64,000 nt of DNA, from NCBI RefSeq assembly GCF_000717875.1, contig NZ_JOCT01000018.1, positions 184,083 through 248,082 of the forward strand. The letters are read 5' to 3'. The notes under the pieces are model-generated. The model was not told the origin of the DNA. It did not search any database and worked only from the letters and a program-made list of their open reading frames with translations. Source of the stretch: Streptomyces sp. NRRL S-455 (lineage in GTDB: Bacteria > Actinomycetota > Actinomycetes > Streptomycetales > Streptomycetaceae). Made by a program: the position numbers and the translations under genes. Positions 1-9,451 of the stretch are shown here, one piece after another (the first letter of the stretch is position 1; each line of letters starts with the position of its first letter).

Positions 1-204
1 CGCGCTGCGGGTCATGGGGCCGCCGACCACGACATGGCGCCAGGAGTCGTCGAGTGTGTGGCCGAGGGAGGCGAAGACCTCGACCTCGACGTCCCACCAG
101 AAGCCCTCCGTGTCCACGAGGGTGCCGTCCATGTCGAGGAGCACGGCCTGCAGGGCCGACCCATCGGCCGTACGGGTACTGAGCGCGGGGACCGTACTGG
201 TCAT
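1..204 (-). CDS. HAD-family hydrolase, N-terminal part (cut by window edge)
   Basis: The first 68 residues of a haloacid-dehalogenase superfamily phosphatase or phosphomutase-like protein are visible; the rest lies left of position 1. HAD motif I is clear at about residues 24-30 (LLDMDGTLVDTE), where the first Asp is the usual nucleophile and the second the general acid. The start is the ATG at 202-204, preceded by a strong AAGGAGGT-type ribosome site at about 212-219. It lies downstream of metH on the same strand but is separated by a hairpin at 229-259, so it is probably transcribed on its own. The substrate cannot be told from this fragment. Confidence 0.85.
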   Translation of the reverse strand, partial: MTSTVPALSTRTADGSALQAVLLDMDGTLVDTEGFWWDVEVEVFASLGHTLDDSWRHVVVGGPMTRSA

Positions 205-228
205 CCACCTACCTCCTTGAGGGACGAT

Positions 229-259
229 CAGGCCGGTTCCCGCACGGGGAACCGGCCTG
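229..259 (-). terminator. Rho-independent-type hairpin after metH
   Basis: Perfect inverted repeat CAGGCCGGTTCCC / GGGAACCGGCCTG with a 5-nt loop, about 115 bp past the metH stop and before the HAD gene. It lacks a T tract, as is common in Streptomyces. Confidence 0.7.
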
Positions 260-374
260 CAGTGGACCGACCATTCTACGACGTCTGCGAGCGAAGTGCC
301 TCGTTTAACCGCTGTGCCCCGGGGCACATCATGCATACGCCCGGGGGCGCTGTGACGTGCACCGGAAAGGCCGC

Positions 375-3300
375 TCAGCGGGCGTTGAAGTACTTCGCCT
401 CCGGGTGGTGGATCACGATCGCGTCCGTGGACTGCTCGGGGTGGAGCTGGAACTCCTCGGACAGGTGGACGCCGATGCGCTCCGGCTGGAGCAGGTCGGC
501 GATCTTCGCGCGGTCCTCCAGGTTCGGGCAGGCACCGTAGCCGAGGGAGAAGCGGGCGCCCCGGTACTTCAGCTCGAACATGCCCTGCATCTCGTCCGGG
601 TCCTCGCCCGCGAAGCCGAGTTCGGAGCGCACGCGCGCGTGCCAGTACTCGGCGAGCGCCTCGGCCAGCTGCACGGACAGGCCGTGCAGTTCGAGGTAGT
701 CCCGGTAGGCGTTGGCCTCGAAGAGCCGCGCGGTCTCCTCGCCGATGCGCGAGCCGACGGTGACGACCTGGAGGCCCACGACGTCCGTCTCGCCGGACTC
801 CTCCGGGCGGAAGAAGTCGGCCAGACACAGGCGGCGGCCACGGCGCTGACGCGGGAAGGTGAAGCGGGTGCGCTCGTTGCCCTGCTCGTCCAGGATGATC
901 AGGTCGTCGTCCTTGGAGACGCACGGGAAGTAGCCGTAGACCACGGCCGCCTCCAGCAGGTTCTCCGTCTGGAGCCGGTCGAGCAGGCCGCGCAGCCGGG
1001 GTCGGCCCTCGGTCTCGACGAGCTCCTCGTAGGAGGGGCCCTCGCCGGTGCGGGCCTGCTTCAGGCCCCACTGGCCCTTGAACAGGGCGCCCTCGTCGAG
1101 CCAGCTCGCGTATTCCTTGAGCTGGATGCCCTTGATCACGCGGGTGCCCTGGAAGGGTGCCTTCGGGACGGGGTTGTCGGTGGCGACGTCGGAGCGGACG
1201 TGGCCCTCCTCGGGGCGCTCCTCCACGGCGGCCGGGGCGGTGGCCCGGACACGGCGCTGCCTCAGCTCGGGGAGCTTGGCGCCGGGCACGCCCCGCTTGA
1301 CGCCGATCAGGGCGTCCATCAGGCGCAGGCCCTCGAAGGCGTCGCGGGCGTAGCGGACCTCGCCCTCGTAGATCTCGTGCAGGTCCTGCTCGACGTAGGC
1401 GCGGGTGAGGGCGGCGCCGCCCAGGATGACCGGGAAGTTCGCCGCCAGGCCGCGCTGGTTCAGCTCCTCCAGGTTCTCCTTCATGATCACGGTGGACTTG
1501 ACCAGGAGTCCGGACATGCCGATGACGTCGGCCTTGTGCTCCTCGGCGGCGTCCAGGATCGCGGAGACCGGCTGCTTGATGCCGAGGTTGACCACGTTGT
1601 AGCCGTTGTTGGACAGGATGATGTCGACGAGGTTCTTGCCGATGTCGTGCACGTCGCCGCGCACGGTGGCCAGCACGATGGTGCCCTTGCCCGCCTCGTC
1701 GCTCTTCTCCATGTGCGGCTCCAGATGGGCCACCGCCGTCTTCATGACCTCCGCGGACTGCAGCACGAACGGCAGCTGCATCTGGCCGGAGCCGAACAGC
1801 TCGCCGACGACCTTCATGCCGTCCAGCAGCGTCTCGTTGACGATGTCCAGCGCCGGCCGCTGCTGGAGGGCCTCGTCCAGGTCGGCCTCCAGTCCGTTGC
1901 GCTCGCCGTCGATGATGCGCCGCTTCAGGCGCTCGTCCAGCGGCAGCGCGGCCAGCTCCTCGGCCTTGCCGGCCTTCAGGGACTTGGCGGTGGCGCCCTC
2001 GAACAGCTGCATCAGCTTCTGCAGCGGGTCGTAGCCCTCGGCGCGGCGGTCGTAGATGAGGTCCAGAGCCGTCTGGACCTCCTCCTCGCTGAAGCGGGCG
2101 ATCGGCAGGATCTTCGACGCGTGCACGATCGCCGAGTCCAGGCCCGCCTTGACGCACTCGTCGAGGAAGACGGAATTCAGCAGGATGCGGGCGGCCGGGT
2201 TGAGGCCGAAGGAGATGTTGGACAGGCCGAGCGTGGTCTGCACCTTCGGGTGGCGCCGCTTCAGCTCGCGGATGCCCTCGATGGTGGCGACGCCGTCCCC
2301 CCGGGACTCCTCCTGGCCGGTGCAGATGGTGAAGGTCAGGCAGTCGACGAGGATGTCCTCCTCGTGGATGCCCCAGTTGCCGGTCAGGTCGTCGATGAGC
2401 CGTTCGGCGATCTCGACCTTCTTCTCCGCGGTGCGGGCCTGGCCCTCCTCGTCGATGGTCAGCGCGATGAGGGCGGCGCCGTGCTCCCTGGCGAGCTGCG
2501 TGACCTTGGCGAAGCGGGACTCGGGTCCGTCACCGTCCTCGTAGTTCACCGAGTTGATCACCGCGCGGCCGCCGAGCTTCTCCAGCCCGGCCCGGATGAC
2601 GTCGACCTCGGTGGAGTCCAGCACGATCGGCAACGTGGAGGCGGTCGCGAAACGCCCGGCCAGTTCCTCCATGTCGGCGACGCCGTCCCGGCCGACGTAG
2701 TCCACGCACAGGTCCAGCATGTGCGCGCCCTCGCGGATCTGCTCCCGGGCCATCTCCACACAGTCGTCCCAGCGGCCCTCCAGCATGGCCTCGCGGAACT
2801 TCTTCGAGCCGTTGGCGTTGGTGCGCTCACCGATGGCCAGGTAGGAGGTGTCCTGCCGGAACGGCACGCTCTGGTAGAGCGAGGCGGCGCCCGGCTCGGG
2901 CTGCGGGTCGCGCTCGGTCGGGGTGACGTCGCGGACCCGCTCGACCAGCTGACGCAGGTGCTCGGGGGTGGTGCCGCAGCAGCCGCCGACGAGGGAGAGG
3001 CCGTAGTCCTGGACGAAGTTCTGCTGGGCGTCGGCCAGGCCCTCGGGGTCGAGCGGGAAGTGGGCGCCGTCCTTGGTGAGGATCGGCAGACCGGCGTTCG
3101 GCATGCACAGCAGCGGGATGCGCGAGTGGCGCGTCAGATAGCGCAGGTGCTCGCTCATCTCGGCGGGGCCGGTGGAGCAGTTCAGGCCGATCATGTCGAT
3201 GCCGAGGGGCTCCAGAGCGGTCAGGGCCGCGCCGATCTCGGAGCCGAGCAGCATGGTGCCGGTGGTCTCGAAGGCCATCGAGCAGAGCAGGGGCACCTCG

Positions 3301-3890
3301 ACGCCGGTGGCCTCCATGGCCCGGCGGGCGCCCAGGACGGACGCCTTCGTCTGGAGCAGGTCCTGGGTGGTCTCCACGAGCAGCGCGTCCGCGCCGCCCG
3401 CGAGCAGGCCCTCGGCGTTGGCCTGGTAGCCGTCGCGGATGGCGGTGTAGGTGACGTGGCCGAGGGTGGGCAGCTTGGTGCCGGGGCCGATGGAGCCCAG
3501 GACCCAGCGCTGGCGGCCATCCCGGGCGGCGTACTCGTCGGCCACCTCGCGGGCGATCCGGGCACCCGCCTCGGACAGCTCGTGCACACGGTCGGAGATC
3601 TCGTACTCCGCCGCGGCGGTGTGGTTGGCGCCGAAGGTGTTGGTCTCGACGCAGTCGACGCCCACCGCGAAGTACGCGTCGTGGACGGAACGGACGATGT
3701 CCGGCCGGGTCAGGTTCAGGATCTCGTTGCAGCCCTCGAGGTTCTGGAAGTCCTCGAGCGTCGGATCCTGCGCCTGGAGCATGGTGCCCATGGCCCCGTC
3801 GGCCACGACCACACGGCCGGCCAGGGCCTCTCGAAGGGCGGACACACGGGTCCGGCTGTCTGCGGAAGGGGTCGGCGGCAACGAGGCCAT
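375..3890 (-). CDS. metH: Cobalamin-dependent methionine synthase
   Basis: MetH transfers the methyl group of 5-methyltetrahydrofolate to homocysteine through methylcobalamin, in the cytoplasm. At 1171 residues it is complete, a little shorter than the E. coli enzyme. The homocysteine domain spans about residues 10-330 with zinc ligands Cys238 (GLNCSTGP) and Cys304-Cys305 (GGCCGTT). A pterin-binding domain follows (about 350-620), then the B12 cap and B12-binding domain with the DxHxxG motif (GDVHDIGKNL, near 740), and the C-terminal SAM-binding reactivation domain (YFPCVS and GACPNLEDRAKI). The ATG start has GAGGGAG upstream. I looked for and did not recognise a B12 or SAH riboswitch in the leader. 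Confidence 0.97.
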   Translation of the reverse strand: MASLPPTPSADSRTRVSALREALAGRVVVADGAMGTMLQAQDPTLEDFQNLEGCNEILNLTRPDIVRSVHDAYFAVGVDCVETNTFGANHTAAAEYEISDRVHELSEAGARIAREVADEYAARDGRQRWVLGSIGPGTKLPTLGHVTYTAIRDGYQANAEGLLAGGADALLVETTQDLLQTKASVLGARRAMEATGVEVPLLCSMAFETTGTMLLGSEIGAALTALEPLGIDMIGLNCSTGPAEMSEHLRYLTRHSRIPLLCMPNAGLPILTKDGAHFPLDPEGLADAQQNFVQDYGLSLVGGCCGTTPEHLRQLVERVRDVTPTERDPQPEPGAASLYQSVPFRQDTSYLAIGERTNANGSKKFREAMLEGRWDDCVEMAREQIREGAHMLDLCVDYVGRDGVADMEELAGRFATASTLPIVLDSTEVDVIRAGLEKLGGRAVINSVNYEDGDGPESRFAKVTQLAREHGAALIALTIDEEGQARTAEKKVEIAERLIDDLTGNWGIHEEDILVDCLTFTICTGQEESRGDGVATIEGIRELKRRHPKVQTTLGLSNISFGLNPAARILLNSVFLDECVKAGLDSAIVHASKILPIARFSEEEVQTALDLIYDRRAEGYDPLQKLMQLFEGATAKSLKAGKAEELAALPLDERLKRRIIDGERNGLEADLDEALQQRPALDIVNETLLDGMKVVGELFGSGQMQLPFVLQSAEVMKTAVAHLEPHMEKSDEAGKGTIVLATVRGDVHDIGKNLVDIILSNNGYNVVNLGIKQPVSAILDAAEEHKADVIGMSGLLVKSTVIMKENLEELNQRGLAANFPVILGGAALTRAYVEQDLHEIYEGEVRYARDAFEGLRLMDALIGVKRGVPGAKLPELRQRRVRATAPAAVEERPEEGHVRSDVATDNPVPKAPFQGTRVIKGIQLKEYASWLDEGALFKGQWGLKQARTGEGPSYEELVETEGRPRLRGLLDRLQTENLLEAAVVYGYFPCVSKDDDLIILDEQGNERTRFTFPRQRRGRRLCLADFFRPEESGETDVVGLQVVTVGSRIGEETARLFEANAYRDYLELHGLSVQLAEALAEYWHARVRSELGFAGEDPDEMQGMFELKYRGARFSLGYGACPNLEDRAKIADLLQPERIGVHLSEEFQLHPEQSTDAIVIHHPEAKYFNAR

Positions 3891-4178
3891 GTAAGGGCTC
3901 CCTCAAATGCGACGGCTGTCGGCTATGCGGCTTCCCGGACACCCGGAGGTCACCCCGGGGATCGGCGCACGGCGCCAGCCTAACCGGGAGTCGCCCGGGA
4001 TGGGCAGGGCGTCCACGAGGCGGACGCGGATGGCGGCCGGGCGCCCGCAGTGCACCGTATGAGGCGGCTGCGACCAGCCTGCCGCACCACGCGCGAGCCC
4101 GCTGAGCGACACATCTCGCGCTGCCGACGCAACAAATGGTGACTCGCCATTAGCGAGAGGTCGGCATCGACCGGTAGT
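3891..4178. promoter_or_regulatory. metH/gylR divergent intergenic region
   Basis: This stretch separates divergent metH and gylR. On the minus strand a TAGGCT hexamer, typical of Streptomyces -10 boxes, lies near 3976-3981 and could drive metH with a leader of about 80 nt. On the plus strand a small inverted repeat, CTCGC-CATTA-GCGAG (4143-4157), precedes a TAGTGT -10-like box (4175-4180) for gylR. I see no small gene or known riboswitch here. Confidence 0.45.
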
Positions 4179-4195
4179 GTTCGACATTGCCGAAC
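4179..4195. promoter_or_regulatory. GylR operator upstream of gylR
   Basis: GTTCGACATTGCCGAAC is an imperfect palindrome (GTTCG/CGAAC arms) 55 bp before the gylR start and next to the presumed transcription start. It matches 15 of 17 bases with the site at 5191-5207 before glpF. This supports autoregulation plus control of the glp operon by the same IclR-family protein. The assignment to GylR is inference from position and repetition. Confidence 0.7.
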
Positions 4196-4250
4196 GAGGG
4201 GCTGCGGACGCCGCTGGTCGGCGGTCGAAGGGGACGGAGGCAGTACGGCG

Positions 4251-5015
4251 ATGGCACGGAACATCCAGTCGCTCGAACGGGCGGCCGCGATGCTGCGGCT
4301 GCTCGCGGGCGGCGAGCGGCGGCTCGGCCTGTCGGACATCGCCTCGTCGCTGGGCCTGGCCAAGGGCACGGCCCACGGCATACTGCGCACCCTCCAGCAG
4401 GAGGGCTTCGTGGAGCAGGACGACGCCTCCGGGCGCTACCAGCTGGGCGCCGAGCTGCTGCGCCTCGGCACCACCTACCTCGATGTGCACGAGCTGCGGG
4501 CGCGCGCCCTGGTGTGGACCGACGACCTGGCCCGGTCCAGCGGCGAGAGCGTCTACCTGGGCGTCCTGCACCAGCAGGGCGTGCTGATCGTGCACCACGT
4601 CTTCCGGCCCGACGACAGCCGGCAGGTCCTGGAGATCGGGGCCATGCAGCCGCTGCACTCCACGGCGCTGGGCAAGGTGCTGTCCGCCTACGACCCCGTC
4701 GCGCACAGCGAGGCGCTGGAGTCCGACCGCAAGGCGTTCACCGACCGGACGGTGTGCGAGCCGGAGGGCTTCGAGCACATCCTCGACGTCACGCGCGCCC
4801 GCGGGTACGCGGCGGACGTCGAGGAGACCTGGGAGGGCGTCGCCTCCCTGGCCGCCCCCATCCACGACCGGCGCCGCATGCCGGTCGGCTCGGTCGGCAT
4901 CACCGGCGCCGTGGAGCGGCTGTGCCGTGACGGAGAGCTGCGCCCCGAGCTGATCGCGGCGGTACGGGACTGCGCCCGCGCGGTGTCCCGCGATCTGGGC
5001 GCCGGGCGGTTCTGA
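4251..5015 (+). CDS. gylR: IclR-family repressor of the glycerol operon
   Basis: GylR is the known glycerol-operon regulator of Streptomyces. The 254-residue protein has an N-terminal winged helix-turn-helix (about residues 5-65, with LGLSDIASSLGLAKGTAHGI) and a C-terminal IclR effector domain (about 80-250; the HSTALGK signature is present). The ATG at 4251 has GACGGAGG upstream. It sits directly before glpF-glpK-glpD on the same strand but is cut off by a very strong hairpin at 5030-5077, so it is its own transcript. Matching operators before gylR and glpF imply autoregulation and operon repression relieved by a glycerol-derived effector (glycerol-3-phosphate in other systems). Confidence 0.95.
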   Translation: MARNIQSLERAAAMLRLLAGGERRLGLSDIASSLGLAKGTAHGILRTLQQEGFVEQDDASGRYQLGAELLRLGTTYLDVHELRARALVWTDDLARSSGESVYLGVLHQQGVLIVHHVFRPDDSRQVLEIGAMQPLHSTALGKVLSAYDPVAHSEALESDRKAFTDRTVCEPEGFEHILDVTRARGYAADVEETWEGVASLAAPIHDRRRMPVGSVGITGAVERLCRDGELRPELIAAVRDCARAVSRDLGAGRF

Positions 5016-5029
5016 CGGCACACGTCGGC

Positions 5030-5077
5030 ACATGCCGAGGACCGGGACGCCGTACGGCGTCCCGGTCCTCGGCATGT
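5030..5077 (+). terminator. 48-bp perfect palindrome terminating gylR
   Basis: A completely symmetric 48-bp palindrome centred on CGTACG starts 15 bp after the gylR stop. It is the strongest hairpin in the window and separates gylR from the glp operon promoter. Confidence 0.9.
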
Positions 5078-5190
5078 CCGTGCTCACCTGCGGCAAAGAT
5101 CACCGAGCCCGCCGCGATCAGTAACGATCAGATTTTCGAGTCCACAGCCCTTGACGTGCTCGTAACGCCGAAGCAAGACTCCCGCCCATC

Positions 5191-5207
5191 GGTCGACATT
5201 GTCGAAC
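5191..5207. promoter_or_regulatory. GylR operator upstream of glpF
   Basis: GGTCGACATTGTCGAAC matches the gylR site at 15 of 17 positions. It lies downstream of a TTGACG -35-like box (5151-5156) and upstream of a TAGAGT -10-like box (5227-5232), a position suited to repression. The S. coelicolor operon is known to have tandem promoters; which box is used here cannot be told by eye. Confidence 0.7.
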
Positions 5208-5288
5208 AGCTACCGGCAATACGCGCTAGAGTGTGACAACGCCAGGCCGGTATCGAACTTCCCTGGACGTAGGACAAAGGAGTCGCGG

Positions 5289-6083
5289 GTGTCCAGCTCC
5301 GACATCTTCATCGGCGAGACCATCGGTACCGCCATACTCATCCTCCTCGGCGGCGGAGTCTGCGCCGCCGTTACGCTGAAGGCCTCCAAGGCACGCAACG
5401 CCGGCTGGCTCGCCATCACCTTCGGGTGGGGCTTCGCTGTGCTCACGGCCGTCTACACCACGGCGCCGCTCTCCGGCGCCCATCTGAACCCGGCCGTGAC
5501 GCTCGCCCTCGCCATCAAGGACGGCGACTGGAAGAACGTCCCGGTCTACTGGGCCGGACAGGTCCTCGGCGCCATGATCGGTGCCGCCCTCGTCTGGATC
5601 GCCTACTACGGTCAGTTCCACGCGCACCTCACCGACCGCGAGATCGTCGGCGGTCCGGGTGCGCAGGACACCACGGCGAAGGCCGTCGAGGCGCAGGAGA
5701 AGGGCGCGGGCCCCGTGCTCGGCGTCTTCTCCACCGGCCCCGAGGTCCGCGTCGCCTGGCAGAACGTCGCCACGGAGATCATCGGCACGATCGTGCTGGT
5801 GCTGGCCGTGCTCACCCAGGGCCTGAACGACGAGGGCAACGGCCTCGGCACCCTGGGCGCGCTGATCACCGCGCTCGTCGTGGTCTCCATCGGCCTGTCC
5901 CTCGGCGGCCCGACGGGGTACGCGATCAACCCGGCCCGTGACCTCGGTCCGCGCATCGTGCACGCCCTGCTGCCCCTGCCCAACAAGGGCGGCTCCGACT
6001 GGGGCTACGCCTGGGTGCCCGTGCTGGGTCCGCTGCTCGGCGGTGCCATCGCGGCGGGCATCTACAACGTCGCGTTCGCCTAG
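5289..6083 (+). CDS. glpF: Glycerol uptake facilitator (aquaglyceroporin)
   Basis: This MIP-family channel lets glycerol diffuse across the plasma membrane. The 264-residue protein has six hydrophobic segments and the two half-helix motifs: GAHLNPAVT (NPA at residues 67-69) and GYAINPARD (NPA at 214-216). The Asp in NPARD is characteristic of glycerol-conducting members. I chose the GTG at 5289 because AAAGGAG stands 6 nt before it. The in-frame ATG at 5199 lies inside the operator and would add 30 unrelated residues. It is the first gene of the glycerol operon, followed by glpK and glpD. Confidence 0.95.
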   Translation: MSSSDIFIGETIGTAILILLGGGVCAAVTLKASKARNAGWLAITFGWGFAVLTAVYTTAPLSGAHLNPAVTLALAIKDGDWKNVPVYWAGQVLGAMIGAALVWIAYYGQFHAHLTDREIVGGPGAQDTTAKAVEAQEKGAGPVLGVFSTGPEVRVAWQNVATEIIGTIVLVLAVLTQGLNDEGNGLGTLGALITALVVVSIGLSLGGPTGYAINPARDLGPRIVHALLPLPNKGGSDWGYAWVPVLGPLLGGAIAAGIYNVAFA

Positions 6084-6167
6084 GAGCGATTACCGCCCCC
6101 TTCGCGAAACTCTCAGCACGCGCCGTACGTAAAGCCCCATAAACACGGAATTTTCCAGGAGCACACA

Positions 6168-7706
6168 GTGACCGACGCGCACACCGCCGGCCCCTTCATC
6201 GCCGCCATCGACCAGGGCACCACCTCCAGCCGCTGCATCGTCTTCGACCGGGACGGCCGGATCGTCTCCGTCGACCAGAAGGAGCACGAGCAGATCTTCC
6301 CGAAGCCGGGCTGGGTCGAGCACAACGCCACCGAGATCTGGACCAACGTCCAGGAGGTCGTCGCCGGAGCCATCGAGAAGGCCGGCATCACCCGCGACGA
6401 CATCAAGGCCATCGGCATCACCAACCAGCGCGAGACCACCGTGCTGTGGGACAAGAACACCGGTGAGCCCGTCCACAACGCCATCGTCTGGCAGGACACC
6501 CGTACCGACGCCCTCTGCCGCGAGCTCGGCCGCAACGTCGGCCAGGACCGCTTCCGCCGCGAGACGGGCCTGCCGCTGGCCTCCTACTTCGCCGGCCCGA
6601 AGGCCCGCTGGCTGCTCGACAACGTCGACGGGCTGAAGGAGCGCGCCGAGGCGGGCGACATCCTCTTCGGCACCATGGACACCTGGGTCATCTGGAACCT
6701 GACCGGTGGTACCGACGGCGGCAAGCACGTCACCGACGTCACCAACGCCTCCCGCACCATGCTCATGAACCTGCACACCATGCAGTGGGACGAGAAGATC
6801 TGCGAGTCCATCGGCGTCCCGCAGCAGATCCTGCCCGAGATCCGCTCCTCCGCGGAGGTCTACGGCGAGATCAAGGGCGGCAAGCTGGGCGACCTGCTCG
6901 GCGGCATCCCGGTCGCCTCCGCGCTCGGTGACCAGCAGGCGGCCCTGTTCGGCCAGACCTGTTTCGCCGAGGGCGAGACCAAGTCGACGTACGGCACCGG
7001 CACCTTCATGGTGATGAACACCGGCGACAAGATCATCAACTCGTACAGCGGGCTGCTGACCACCGTCGGCTACAAGATCGGCGACCAGGACACGGTCTAC
7101 GCCCTGGAGGGCTCGATCGCCGTCACCGGCTCGCTGGTGCAGTGGATGCGCGACCAGATGGGCCTGATCTCCACCGCCGCCGAGATCGAGACGCTCGCGC
7201 TGTCGGTGGAGGACAACGGCGGCGCCTACTTCGTGCCGGCCTTCTCCGGCCTGTTCGCCCCGTACTGGCGCTCCGACGCCCGCGGTGTGATCGCCGGCCT
7301 GACCCGGTACGTCACCAAGGCGCACCTGGCCCGTGCCGTCCTGGAGGCGACCGCCTGGCAGACCCGGGAGATCGCTGACGCCATGACGAAGGACTCCGGC
7401 GTCGAACTGGCCGCCCTCAAGGTCGACGGCGGCATGACCTCCAACAACCTGCTGATGCAGACCCTCGCCGACTTCGTGGACGCCCCCGTGGTGCGCCCGA
7501 TGGTCGCCGAGACCACCTGCCTCGGCGCCGCCTACGCCGCCGGTCTCGCCGTCGGCTTCTGGAACAGCACCGACGACCTGCGCGCCAACTGGCGCCGGGC
7601 CGCCGAGTGGACCCCCCGCATGGACGCGGACACCCGCGCCCGTGAGTACAAGAACTGGCTCAAGGCCGTCGAGCGGACCATGGGCTGGCTCGAGGACGAG
7701 GAGTAA
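6168..7706 (+). CDS. glpK: Glycerol kinase
   Basis: GlpK phosphorylates glycerol to sn-glycerol-3-phosphate with ATP, trapping what GlpF admits. The 512-residue protein has the FGGY-kinase N-lobe phosphate loop (IDQGTTSSR, about residues 14-22), the NQRETT and IVWQDTRT substrate loops, and C-lobe [11 protein letters not shown] and [10 protein letters not shown] motifs. The GTG start at 6168 is preceded by CCAGGAG. It lies 84 bp after glpF and 8 bp before glpD. Length and motifs are normal for the family. Confidence 0.97.
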   Translation: MTDAHTAGPFIAAIDQGTTSSRCIVFDRDGRIVSVDQKEHEQIFPKPGWVEHNATEIWTNVQEVVAGAIEKAGITRDDIKAIGITNQRETTVLWDKNTGEPVHNAIVWQDTRTDALCRELGRNVGQDRFRRETGLPLASYFAGPKARWLLDNVDGLKERAEAGDILFGTMDTWVIWNLTGGTDGGKHVTDVTNASRTMLMNLHTMQWDEKICESIGVPQQILPEIRSSAEVYGEIKGGKLGDLLGGIPVASALGDQQAALFGQTCFAEGETKSTYGTGTFMVMNTGDKIINSYSGLLTTVGYKIGDQDTVYALEGSIAVTGSLVQWMRDQMGLISTAAEIETLALSVEDNGGAYFVPAFSGLFAPYWRSDARGVIAGLTRYVTKAHLARAVLEATAWQTREIADAMTKDSGVELAALKVDGGMTSNNLLMQTLADFVDAPVVRPMVAETTCLGAAYAAGLAVGFWNSTDDLRANWRRAAEWTPRMDADTRAREYKNWLKAVERTMGWLEDEE

Positions 7707-7714
7707 GAAACAGC

Positions 7715-9331
7715 ATGACCAGTCAGTCCACCCTGCAGTCCGTGCCTGCCCTGGGGACGCACCCGGCCTCCGGCTCGAACCCGAGCCGGGCCGAGACCAG
7801 GGAGCAGCTCTCCAAGGCGTCGTACGACCTTCTCGTCATCGGCGGCGGCATCCTGGGCATCTCCACCGCCTGGCACGCCGCGCAGTCCGGCCTCAGGGTG
7901 GCTCTGGTCGACGCCGGCGACTTCGCCGGCGCCACCTCCTCCGCCTCCTCCAAGCTGCTCCACGGCGGCCTGCGCTACCTGCAGACCGGCGCGGTGAAGC
8001 TGGTGGCGGAGAACCACTTCGAGCGCCGTGCGGTCTCCCGCCAGGTGGCCCCCCACCTGGCGAACCCGCTCACCTTCTACCTCCCCGTCTACAAGGGCGG
8101 GCCGCACGGCGCGGCGAAGCTGGGCGCGGGCGTCTTCGCCTACTCCGCGCTCTCCGCGTTCGGTGACGGCGTCGGCCACCTCCTCTCCCCCGCCAAGGCG
8201 GCGCAGGACGTGCCGGAACTGCGCACCGAGAACCTCAAGGCCGTGGCCGTGTACGGCGACGACCAGATGAACGACGCGCGCATGGCGCTGATGACGGTCC
8301 GCGCGGCCGTCGAGGCGGGCGCGGTCGTCCTGAACCACGCCGAGGTCACCGGCCTGCGCTTCACCCAGGGCCGGGTCACGGGCGCCGAGCTGAAGGACCG
8401 CCTCTCGGGCGACGAGTTCGGCGTCAGCGCCCGGCTGGTGCTGAACGCGACCGGCCCGTGGGTCGATCACCTGCGCAAGATGGAGGATCCGAACGCGGCG
8501 CCGTCCATCCGCCTGTCCAAGGGCGCGCACCTGGTCCTGAAGCGCACCTCCCACTGGAAGGCCGCGCTCGCCACCCCGATCGACAAGTACCGCATCACCT
8601 TCGCCCTCCCCTGGGAGGACATGCTGCTCCTCGGCACCACCGACGAGGAGTTCGAGGGCGACCCGGCGGACGTCGCGGTCACCGAGCAGGACATATCCCA
8701 GATCCTCGACGAGGCCGCCTTCTCGGTCCGCGACCAGCAGCTCAGCCGCGACCTCATCACGTACGCCTTCGCCGGTCTGCGGGTGCTGCCGGGCGGCCCC
8801 GGCGACACCGCCAAGGCCAAGCGCGAGACGGTCGTGACCGAGGGCAAGGGCGGCATGCTGTCCGTGGCGGGCGGCAAGTGGACCACCTTCCGTCACATCG
8901 GCCGTACGGTCATGCAGAAGCTGGAAGCACTGCCGGGCCACCCGCTGGGCGACGACTTCGAGCCGATCAGCTCGCTGCCGAAGAAGCTGCCGCTGCCCGG
9001 CATCGCCAACCCGCGCGCGGTCGCCCACCGGCTGCTCACCGACCGCCCGGCGCCCGGCCCGCGCATGGCCGCCGACACGGCCAAGCACCTGGCCACCCAC
9101 TACGGCTCGCTGGCCTTCGACATCGCCCGCCTGGCCAACGAGAGCCCCGAGCTGGCCGAGCGGGTCCACCCGGACGCCCCGGAGATCTGGGCGCAGGTCG
9201 TCTGGGCCCGGGACCACGAGTGGGCCGAGACGCAGGACGACGTGCTGCGCCGCCGCACGACGCTGACGATCCGGGGCCTCGCGACGGACGACGTCCGCGC
9301 CAAGGTCCAGGACCTGCTCGACAAGAAGTAG
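7715..9331 (+). CDS. glpD: Aerobic glycerol-3-phosphate dehydrogenase
   Basis: GlpD oxidises glycerol-3-phosphate to dihydroxyacetone phosphate, passing electrons to quinone at the membrane. The 538-residue protein has an N-terminal FAD-binding dinucleotide fold (LLVIGGGILGIS, about residues 40-51), the glycerol-3-phosphate dehydrogenase signature (SSKLLHGGLRYL), and the C-terminal all-alpha DAO_C domain ending about residue 535. The ATG lies 8 bp after glpK, so the two are cotranscribed. A long hairpin 20 bp after the stop ends the operon. Peripheral membrane association is known for the family; no membrane span is evident. Confidence 0.96.
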   Translation: MTSQSTLQSVPALGTHPASGSNPSRAETREQLSKASYDLLVIGGGILGISTAWHAAQSGLRVALVDAGDFAGATSSASSKLLHGGLRYLQTGAVKLVAENHFERRAVSRQVAPHLANPLTFYLPVYKGGPHGAAKLGAGVFAYSALSAFGDGVGHLLSPAKAAQDVPELRTENLKAVAVYGDDQMNDARMALMTVRAAVEAGAVVLNHAEVTGLRFTQGRVTGAELKDRLSGDEFGVSARLVLNATGPWVDHLRKMEDPNAAPSIRLSKGAHLVLKRTSHWKAALATPIDKYRITFALPWEDMLLLGTTDEEFEGDPADVAVTEQDISQILDEAAFSVRDQQLSRDLITYAFAGLRVLPGGPGDTAKAKRETVVTEGKGGMLSVAGGKWTTFRHIGRTVMQKLEALPGHPLGDDFEPISSLPKKLPLPGIANPRAVAHRLLTDRPAPGPRMAADTAKHLATHYGSLAFDIARLANESPELAERVHPDAPEIWAQVVWARDHEWAETQDDVLRRRTTLTIRGLATDDVRAKVQDLLDKK

Positions 9332-9350
9332 GCACCGGGGATCCCCGTTG

Positions 9351-9390
9351 CGGAAGGGGCGGCTCCACGCCGACGGAGCCGCCCCTTCCG
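9351..9390 (+). terminator. Terminator of the glpFKD operon
   Basis: Perfect 16-bp arms (9351-9366 and 9375-9390) with an 8-nt loop, starting 20 bp past the glpD stop. Confidence 0.88.
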
Positions 9391-9451
9391 CGTCTCGGAC
9401 CCCGCATAATGACCGGATACGTCGGAGGTCTTGAGCGACAGGGAGGCCGCC

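Noticed and set aside
357..3983. A 1208-codon open frame on the plus strand opposite metH
   Set aside because: It is the antisense shadow of metH, a normal effect of high GC at third positions; its translation is low-complexity and family-less.
3891..4178. A cobalamin or SAH riboswitch before metH
   Set aside because: I did not find the B12-box or a recognisable SAH aptamer by eye. A covariance-model search would settle it.
5199..5288. An earlier ATG for glpF
   Set aside because: It lies inside the GylR operator and upstream of the -10-like box, has no ribosome site, and adds residues absent from aquaglyceroporins.
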